Shown one piece after another: positions 59,043 to 64,000 of a stretch of 64,000 nt of DNA. A model generated the notes under the pieces. The model saw only the letters and a program-made list of their open reading frames with translations. It had not been told where the DNA came from and ran no database searches. Location of the stretch: positions 186,001 to 250,000 of the forward strand of contig NZ_RBAN01000001.1 of NCBI RefSeq assembly GCF_003626655.1. The letters run 5' to 3'. The stretch is from Micromonospora costi. GTDB taxonomy: Bacteria > Actinomycetota > Actinomycetes > Mycobacteriales > Micromonosporaceae. The translations under genes and the position numbers were made by a program. The number at the start of each line of letters is the position of its first letter. Position 1 is the stretch's first letter.

Positions 59043-60476
59043 ATGTACACGGTTACGCAGCTCATAGGTGGGGTCTGGGGCGCGGGCGGCGAGGAGGGCG
59101 AGCTGGTCGTGCACGACCCGGCCGACGGCTCCCCGGTCAGCTCGGCGCCCGTGGCGACGGCGGACGTGGTCGGCAAGGCGGTGGAGGCGGCCCGCGAGGT
59201 CGAGGCCGAGTGGGCGGGGACAGCGCCGGCCGAGCGCGCGGCGGCCCTGCGCCGGGCCGCGGACGCGGTCGAGGCGATCAGCGAGGAGCTGGCCGCCGCG
59301 GTCACCGCGGAGATGGGAAAGCCGCTGGCGGACGCGCGCGGCGGCGTCGAGGCGGGCATCAGCACGCTGCGACAGTACGCCGAGCTCGCGCCGGTGCGGG
59401 GCGGACGTACCCTCAACGGCGGCCACCACGCGATCGACTACATGGTGCCGCAGCCGCGGGGCGTCGTCGCCGCGATCACCCCGTGGAACGACCCGGTGGC
59501 GGTATCCTGCGGCCTGCTCGGCGCGGCGCTGGTCACCGGCAACGTCGTGCTCTACAAGCCGAGCGAACGGACACCGGCCAGCGGATGGCTGCTCGCGAAG
59601 GCGCTGGACGAGGCACTGCCGGCCGGGGTGCTCTCGCTGATCACCGGCGGGGCCGAGACCGGCGCGGCCCTGGCCGCCCAGCCGGTCGACGTGGTGGCGC
59701 ACGTGGGCTCCACCGCGACCGGACGGTCGATCGCCGGTGCGGCCGCCCGCTCCGGCGCGAAGGTGCTGCTGGAGAACGGGGGCAGCGACCCGCTCGTCGT
59801 GGACGCCGACGTGGACCCGGTCTGGGCGGCCCGCGAGGCCGCGCTCGGCGCGTTCGCCAACGCCGGCCAGATCTGTGTGGCGGTGGAGCGGATCTACGTG
59901 CACCGGGACGTAGCCGAGGACTTCGTGGCCGCGCTCGTCGAGCGCGCCGCCGCGCTGCGGATGGGGCCGGGGCGGGACCCGGCCACGGAGCTGGGACCGC
60001 TGGTCGACCGGCGGCACCGGGACCACGTGCACGGCCAGGTGACGGCGGCGGTCGCGCAGGGGGCACGGCTCGCCATCGGCGGCACGCTGCCGGACGGGTC
60101 GGGCGCCTTCTACCCCGCCACCGTGGTCACCGACTGCCGGCACGACATGCCCCTGGTGCGCGACGAGACGTTCGGGCCGGTGGCCCCCGTGGTGGTGGTC
60201 GACTCGTTCAGCGAGGCGCTGCGCTGCGCGGCCGACTCGCCGTACGGGCTGGCCGCGACGGTGCTCACCGGGTCGATGAGTCACGCGCACCGGGCCTGGC
60301 GGGAGCTGCCCGTGGGCACCGTGAAGGTCAACGCCGTGTTCGGCGGCGCGCCGGGTGGTGCCGCCCACCCCCGCCGCGGCAGCGGTCAGGGCTTCGGGTA
60401 CGGCCCGGAGCTGCTCGACGAGTTCACCGCCACCAAGGCCGTGCACATCGAGGCGCCGGGCGGCGGGCACTGGTGA
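59043..60476 (+). CDS. NAD(P)-dependent aldehyde dehydrogenase
   Basis: 477 residues. The cofactor part has VAAITPWNDPVAVSCGLLGA and GNVVLYKPSERTPASGWLLA. The catalytic Glu244 is in KVLLENGGSDPLV and the catalytic Cys278 is in NAGQICVAVERIYV. The family segment DETFGPVAPVVVVDSFSEAL is present. It should oxidise an aldehyde; substrate unknown, but the divergent oxidoreductase suggests shared metabolism. Start ATG at 59043 with no clear ribosome-binding site. A terminator follows directly. Confidence 0.93.
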   Translation: MYTVTQLIGGVWGAGGEEGELVVHDPADGSPVSSAPVATADVVGKAVEAAREVEAEWAGTAPAERAAALRRAADAVEAISEELAAAVTAEMGKPLADARGGVEAGISTLRQYAELAPVRGGRTLNGGHHAIDYMVPQPRGVVAAITPWNDPVAVSCGLLGAALVTGNVVLYKPSERTPASGWLLAKALDEALPAGVLSLITGGAETGAALAAQPVDVVAHVGSTATGRSIAGAAARSGAKVLLENGGSDPLVVDADVDPVWAAREAALGAFANAGQICVAVERIYVHRDVAEDFVAALVERAAALRMGPGRDPATELGPLVDRRHRDHVHGQVTAAVAQGARLAIGGTLPDGSGAFYPATVVTDCRHDMPLVRDETFGPVAPVVVVDSFSEALRCAADSPYGLAATVLTGSMSHAHRAWRELPVGTVKVNAVFGGAPGGAAHPRRGSGQGFGYGPELLDEFTATKAVHIEAPGGGHW

Positions 60477-60481
60477 CACAC

Positions 60482-60515
60482 CGAGGGTGGCCACCCTCGC
60501 GGGTGGCCACCCTCG
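60482..60515. terminator. Bidirectional terminator (15-bp perfect stem, tetraloop)
   Basis: CGAGGGTGGCCACCC pairs perfectly with GGGTGGCCACCCTCG around the loop TCGC, between the convergent aldehyde dehydrogenase and ChaB-like genes. Confidence 0.88.
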
Positions 60516-60531
60516 CGGTGCGTACGGCGGG

Positions 60532-60972
60532 TCAGCGCCCCCGCGCCTTGGTGGTCTGCCGGTTGTTGGCCTTCTGGATGGCCTTCACCAGCTCCGGCTT
60601 GTTCATCCGGGAACGACCGGGGACGTCCAGCTTGCGGGCCACCTCCATGAGGTGGTCCTTCGTCGCGTTCGCGTCCACGCCGCCCGCGGTGGGCGCCCGC
60701 CGCGCGGGGCCACCGCCGGCCGCCTGCCGGTCGCTCGGGCCCTTGCGGCCCTTCGGCTCCCAGTGGTCGCCGACCTTCTCGAACTCGTGCTTCACGGCGG
60801 CGAAGGCGGTCCGGTGGGACCGCTGGCCCTCGCCGTACGTCTCCACCGCCGAGTCGTGCGTCTTCTCCCAGGTGCGCTGGGCCTTCGCCGGGGAGCGCCG
60901 CAGCGTGCTGGGCAGTACCTCGCGCCCGGGCATCTCGTCCTCCTCCGCGTCGATGGTCTTCTTGGCCTGCAT
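60532..60972 (-). CDS. ChaB-family protein with C-terminal Rho_N-like domain
   Basis: 146 residues. The first part (MPGREVLPSTLRRSPAKAQR, then THDSAVETYGEGQRSHRTAF) is a ChaB domain, known from the cation-transport regulator set. After a Gly/Arg linker, the end (KDHLMEVARKLDVPGRSRMN, then KPELVKAIQKANNR) looks like the Rho N-terminal RNA-binding motif found fused to such proteins in actinobacteria. Function unknown, possibly stress related. GGGAA stands 8 nt before the ATG at 60972. Confidence 0.85.
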   Translation of the reverse strand: MQAKKTIDAEEDEMPGREVLPSTLRRSPAKAQRTWEKTHDSAVETYGEGQRSHRTAFAAVKHEFEKVGDHWEPKGRKGPSDRQAAGGGPARRAPTAGGVDANATKDHLMEVARKLDVPGRSRMNKPELVKAIQKANNRQTTKARGR

Positions 60973-61119
60973 TGACCGTTCCCGCCGAGCGGGGTGCGCA
61001 AACCGGGATCCGGCCCGGGCCCCGGAGCCGTTTGCGGACGTCGCGGCCCGGGTACCGGCGGGGCCATCCGCAGCGGCACGGACCGGACGCACCGCCGGCC
61101 GGGGCACAGGGAGCACGAC

Positions 61120-62100
61120 ATGACGACGACCGACCCCGGCACCGCGCTCGACGCGCGACGCGGGCTGCGCCTGCCCCGACGGATACGCCAGCTCAGTTGG
61201 CGGACCTGGCGGGGCGTCGTGGTGCGGAGCGCCCGCAACTTCGTCCGGGACAACTGTGCGGACTGGGCGGCGGCGCTCACGTACTACGGGGTGCTGGCGC
61301 TGTTCCCGTCCGCCATCGTGGTGGTGTCCCTCGTCGGGCTGGTCTCCGACGGCGAGCGGACCGTCGACACGGTGCTCGACCTGGCACGGCAGATCGGCGC
61401 CGGCTCGGTGGTGGCCAACGACGGCTTCGTCGGCGTGATCCGCGACGTCGTCGAGAAGGAGAGCTCGGCGAAGCTCCTGCTGAGCTTCGGTCTGCTGGGC
61501 GCCCTCTGGTCCGCGTCCGGTTACATCGGCGCGTTCACCCGCGCCTCCAACGCCATCTACGGCGTGCAGGAGGGGCGGCCGGTCTGGAAGCTCCGCCCGT
61601 TGCAGATCGGGCTGGCCGGGGTGTCGCTGCTGCTGCTCGCCGTGGTCGCCGTCGGCCTCATCGTGAGCGGCCCGGTGGCCGACTGGGCCGGCGACCTCGT
61701 GGGCGCGGGCGGCCTCGCCCGTACGGTCTGGGGCGTGGGCAGGTGGCCCGTGCTCGCCGTCATCATGATGGGCCTGCTGTCACTGCTGTTCTGGATCGCC
61801 CCGAACGTGCGCCAGCCCCGGTTCCGCTGGCTCACCCCCGGCGGCGCGGTGGCGCTGCTGGCCTGGGTGCTGGCCTCCTTCGGCTTCGGCCTGTACGTGG
61901 CCAACTTCGGGTCGTACGACGCCACCTACGGCAGTCTCGGCGCGATCATCGCGTTCCTGGTGTGGCTCTACCTGTCGAACTCGGCGCTGATGCTGGGCGT
62001 GCAGATCAATGCCGAACTCCAGCGCGGCCGGCGGCTCCAGGCGGGCGAGTCGACGCCCGAGGAGCCCGTTCTCCCGCCCAAGGCGCCGGCCGGTTCGTGA
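61120..62100 (+). CDS. YihY/BrkB-family inner-membrane protein
   Basis: 326 residues with six or so membrane helices. The signature segments are NCADWAAALTYYGVLALFPS, LWSASGYIGAFTRASNAIYG and GSYDATYGSLGAIIAFLVWL, and the loop after the last helix has GVQINAELQRGRRLQ. The family was once called RNase BN, but its members are membrane proteins of unclear transport or virulence function. GGGAG stands 6 nt before the ATG. A 20-residue Pro/Glu tail follows. Confidence 0.93.
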   Translation: MTTTDPGTALDARRGLRLPRRIRQLSWRTWRGVVVRSARNFVRDNCADWAAALTYYGVLALFPSAIVVVSLVGLVSDGERTVDTVLDLARQIGAGSVVANDGFVGVIRDVVEKESSAKLLLSFGLLGALWSASGYIGAFTRASNAIYGVQEGRPVWKLRPLQIGLAGVSLLLLAVVAVGLIVSGPVADWAGDLVGAGGLARTVWGVGRWPVLAVIMMGLLSLLFWIAPNVRQPRFRWLTPGGAVALLAWVLASFGFGLYVANFGSYDATYGSLGAIIAFLVWLYLSNSALMLGVQINAELQRGRRLQAGESTPEEPVLPPKAPAGS

Positions 62101-62145
62101 CCGCCTGCCGGTTTGACGCCGGTGCCCTCGGGTAGCGCAGAAGGC

Positions 62146-62562
62146 ATGGAGCGTGGCAACAGCAAGCACGGACCGAGGATCGACGACCAGATGAGCCAGG
62201 AGGTCAGCGGCCTCGTCCAGGGGCCGGGGACCGGCGGCTCGCGGGTCGACGAGGCGCGTGTGCCGGAGCCGGCGGGCGAGGACCAGCCGGAGGCGACCAC
62301 GGCCCCGGCCGGCGAGTTGCGCAGCGGGGCGCCCAAGGGCATGAGCTCGCAGGACGTCGAGCGGCGCAGCCGGTTCGGTCGGTTCATCACGATGACCGCC
62401 CTGCCCGGCGACCGCGACACGCTGATCGCGAACGCGCGGGACAACGACGCGCCGGACGACATCATCGCCGACCTGCAGCGGCTGCCCGACGGCACCCAGT
62501 ACCAGACGGTCTCCGAGGTCTGGGCCGCGCTCGGCAACAAGAACGAGACGACGCGCTGGTGA
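62146..62562 (+). CDS. DUF2795 protein
   Basis: 138 residues. An N-terminal disordered, charged part (about 1-60) is followed by the DUF2795 domain (SRFGRFITMTALPGDRDTLI, then DDIIADLQRLPDGTQYQTVS), ending SEVWAALGNKNETTRW. Function unknown; common in actinobacteria beside other stress or envelope unknowns. The ATG lies 7 nt after TAGCGC and may be leaderless. It is 45 bp from the YihY gene on the same strand. Confidence 0.88.
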   Translation: MERGNSKHGPRIDDQMSQEVSGLVQGPGTGGSRVDEARVPEPAGEDQPEATTAPAGELRSGAPKGMSSQDVERRSRFGRFITMTALPGDRDTLIANARDNDAPDDIIADLQRLPDGTQYQTVSEVWAALGNKNETTRW

Positions 62563-62617
62563 CCGGCGCCCGACGACGGGATCCCGGCCGGAGCCGGCGG
62601 ACAGAGGAGGATGCCTG

Positions 62618-63079
62618 ATGAGTGGCGTGACCGAACACGTGGACGTCTCCGTCCCGGTGCGGACCGCGTACGACCAGTGGACTCAGTTCGAGGAGTTCCC
62701 CCACTTCATGGAGGGGGTCGAGGAGGTCCGGCAGCTGTCGGACACGATGACCCACTGGACGGTCGAGATCGGCGGGGTGAAGCGCGAGTTCGACGCCGAG
62801 ATCACCGAGCAGCTTCCGGACGAGCGGGTCGCGTGGCGCTCCACGAGCGGCAGTCAGCAGGCCGGCGTGGTGACCTTCCACCGCCTCGACGAGGGGCACA
62901 CGCGGGTCAGCCTCCAGCTCGAGTTCGAGCCGCACGGCGTGGTGGAGCAGGCGGGCGACAAGCTCGGCATCGTGGACCGGCGTGCCAAGGGCGACCTGGA
63001 GCGATTCAAGCAGTTCATCGAGCGGCGCGGTCAGGAGACCGGCGCCTGGCGGGGCACCGTGGACCGTCCGCAGCCCTGA
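62618..63079 (+). CDS. SRPBCC-fold cyclase/dehydrase-like protein
   Basis: 153 residues, START-like fold. It opens TEHVDVSVPVRTAYDQWTQF, then FPHFMEGVEEVRQLSD, the typical beginning of actinobacterial 'cyclase/dehydrase' proteins. The rest alternates strands and the C-terminal helix ERFKQFIERRGQE. Ligand unknown. AGAGGAGG stands 8 nt before the ATG. It follows the DUF2795 gene by 55 bp on the same strand. Confidence 0.88.
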   Translation: MSGVTEHVDVSVPVRTAYDQWTQFEEFPHFMEGVEEVRQLSDTMTHWTVEIGGVKREFDAEITEQLPDERVAWRSTSGSQQAGVVTFHRLDEGHTRVSLQLEFEPHGVVEQAGDKLGIVDRRAKGDLERFKQFIERRGQETGAWRGTVDRPQP

Positions 63080-63107
63080 TCCTCACTCCCCCGACCCACT
63101 GACTCCG

Positions 63108-63134
63108 ACGGCCGCCGGTTTCCCCGGCGGCCGT
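63108..63134 (+). terminator. Terminator after the SRPBCC gene
   Basis: ACGGCCGCCGG pairs perfectly with CCGGCGGCCGT around a 5-nt loop, 29 bp after the stop codon. Confidence 0.8.
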
Positions 63135-63176
63135 CGCCGTGCGCCCGGGGCGCCGTTTGCGATCACCGCGCCCGGG

Positions 63177-63182
63177 TACCGC
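63177..63182 (+). promoter_or_regulatory. Leaderless promoter -10 box (TACCGC)
   Basis: TACCGC ends 6 nt before the ATG at 63189; no ribosome-binding site. The last base is not T, so the call is moderate. Confidence 0.4.
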
Positions 63183-63188
63183 GAAGGT

Positions 63189-63449
63189 ATGACGGACGAC
63201 AACAAGGTGTGGCGGGACGAGGAACGGATCCCCCTCGAGGAGCTGGAGCGGGCCGTCGCGGGCTCGTCGCTCGACGGGCAGGCCGACGACGTCACCGCCA
63301 ACGACGCCGGTGAGGAGGCCGCATTCGGCCACGGGCCGGAGGCGGTGGACCGGGGCGGCCAGGCCGCCGGCGCCGGCCGCGAGCCGACCGACCCGGAGCG
63401 GGCGTACCGCCCGTCGACGACCGGACGCACCGGCCCGGACAACCTGTGA
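63189..63449 (+). CDS. Small acidic hypothetical protein
   Basis: 86 residues, highly acidic and Gly/Ala-rich, without hydrophobic segments. It begins TDDNKVWRDEERIPLEELER and later has ANDAGEEAAFGHGPEAVDRG and PTDPERAYRPSTTGRTGPDN. It looks intrinsically disordered; no family recognised. Leaderless start. It closes the run of small stress-type genes that begins with the ChaB-like gene. Confidence 0.65.
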   Translation: MTDDNKVWRDEERIPLEELERAVAGSSLDGQADDVTANDAGEEAAFGHGPEAVDRGGQAAGAGREPTDPERAYRPSTTGRTGPDNL

Positions 63450-63507
63450 CGCCGAGGCCGGCGACACGCCGGCCGAGGCCGCCCGCCGACTGAAGGCCCG
63501 CGCGGGG

Positions 63508-64000
63508 TCAGGCCGGCGCGGGCGCCCGGCGGCGGGACCCGGCCGCGTGCAGGGCGATCAGCACCAGCGCGAGCGCCAGCAGCACCGGCCCGAGCACCTC
63601 CACCGAGGTGTTGCCGATGAGCACGCCGATGCCGGCCGGGACCAGTGAGGCGCCCAGCGCGGACGTGCCGATCTGCAGCCCGATGGCACGGTCGGCGTGC
63701 GCCGCGCCCACCCGGTCGGCGGTAGTGAGGGTGAGCAGCGGGAAGACCGGGGCGGCCGCGAAGCCGACCACCACGAGCCCGGCCACCGCCACCCAGCCGG
63801 ACGCGGGCAGGGCGATCAGCGCCGCGCCGGCGGCCATGCCCACGAGGCTGGCGCGCAGCACCCCGGCCGCGCCGAGTCGCTCGGCCACCACCCCCTGCAC
63901 GACCCGCCCCACGAACAGGCTCCCCCAGTACGCGGACACGCACAGGCCGGCCGTGCCGGCGCTGAGCCCTCGCCCCTCGGTGAGCAGCAGGAACGCCCAC
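63508..64000 (-). CDS. MFS transporter (partial, C-terminal part)
   Basis: The last 163 residues of a major-facilitator transporter; the gene continues past the right edge. The visible part has five or so helices, including SAYWGSLFVGRVVQGVVAER (a motif-A-like loop) and FAAAPVFPLLTLTTADRVGA, and a short basic end (GSRRRAPAPA). Helices about 145 residues from the C-terminus to the end fit the second half of a 12-helix sugar or drug transporter. The direction of transport and the substrate are unknown. Confidence 0.88.
   Translation of the reverse strand, partial: WAFLLLTEGRGLSAGTAGLCVSAYWGSLFVGRVVQGVVAERLGAAGVLRASLVGMAAGAALIALPASGWVAVAGLVVVGFAAAPVFPLLTLTTADRVGAAHADRAIGLQIGTSALGASLVPAGIGVLIGNTSVEVLGPVLLALALVLIALHAAGSRRRAPAPA

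Noticed and set aside
1..64000. tRNA genes
   Set aside because: The gaps were read for cloverleaf-like GGTTCRAAYCC arms and none was found.

Overview
The window is high-GC actinobacterial DNA, most probably from Micromonospora or a close relative in the Micromonosporaceae. The evidence is G/C-ending codons almost throughout, phosphatidylinositol-mannoside genes (pgsA, patA, pimA), an F420-type luciferase-like oxidoreductase, an EF-G-like paralogue, frequent leaderless starts and many small 'housekeeping unknown' actinobacterial families. No tRNA, rRNA, CRISPR array, intact transposase or prophage was seen.

Layout. 1-12.6 kb is the pdxS / Rv2609c-position membrane protein / pimA / patA / pgsA / HIT / thrS block known from mycobacteria and streptomycetes. 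Here it is opened by an EF-G-like GTPase, an aldo/keto reductase, a HAD-type protein and a secreted M15 peptidase. 12.7-24.2 kb carries a YcnI-like protein, an ADP-ribosylglycohydrolase, a two-component pair, an adenosine-deaminase-family enzyme with a methyltransferase, an aldo/keto reductase, a cold-shock protein, a holin-like/DUF3618/DUF4235 trio, an MscS channel and a DUF1206 protein. 24.3-33.2 kb looks like an accessory stretch of somewhat lower GC: a decayed DUF5979-type surface protein, an orphan secreted protein, TetR/SDR, a large secreted subtilisin, SnoaL/TetR and a possible recombinase remnant. 33.2-45.5 kb returns to chromosomal genes: a lipoprotein, a class-V aminotransferase, GNAT, NagZ, an F420 oxidoreductase, TetR/methyltransferase, a RecQ-like helicase, MFS/TetR and AraC.

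45.7-54.5 kb is the most striking part. It is one tightly overlapped minus-strand operon that encodes a GmhB-heptosyltransferase fusion, two further glycosyltransferases, GmhA, bifunctional HldE, an SDR, a second heptosyltransferase-like GT9 and a type IB topoisomerase. Together the sugar enzymes form a nearly complete ADP-D-glycero-D-manno-heptose pathway plus transferases, in a lineage without classical LPS. 54.6-64 kb holds SRPBCC/SDR, a polyprenol-phosphate mannosyltransferase, a phytoene-dehydrogenase-like oxidoreductase, an aldehyde dehydrogenase and a run of small stress- or envelope-type proteins, ending in a cut-off MFS transporter.

Two layers cut across the genes. (1) Intergenic palindromes: several related hairpins begin and end with GATCATG or similar, two share a loop, and one supplies the stop codon of a gene; a 122-bp element with 15-bp terminal inverted repeats looks like a MITE. 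(2) Control signals: at least thirteen genes have a TANNNT-like -10 box 6-8 nt before the start codon and no Shine-Dalgarno (leaderless), and there are several convincing TetR-type operators, one of them with no neighbouring regulator gene. All family assignments come from reading the translated sequence; no database search was run.
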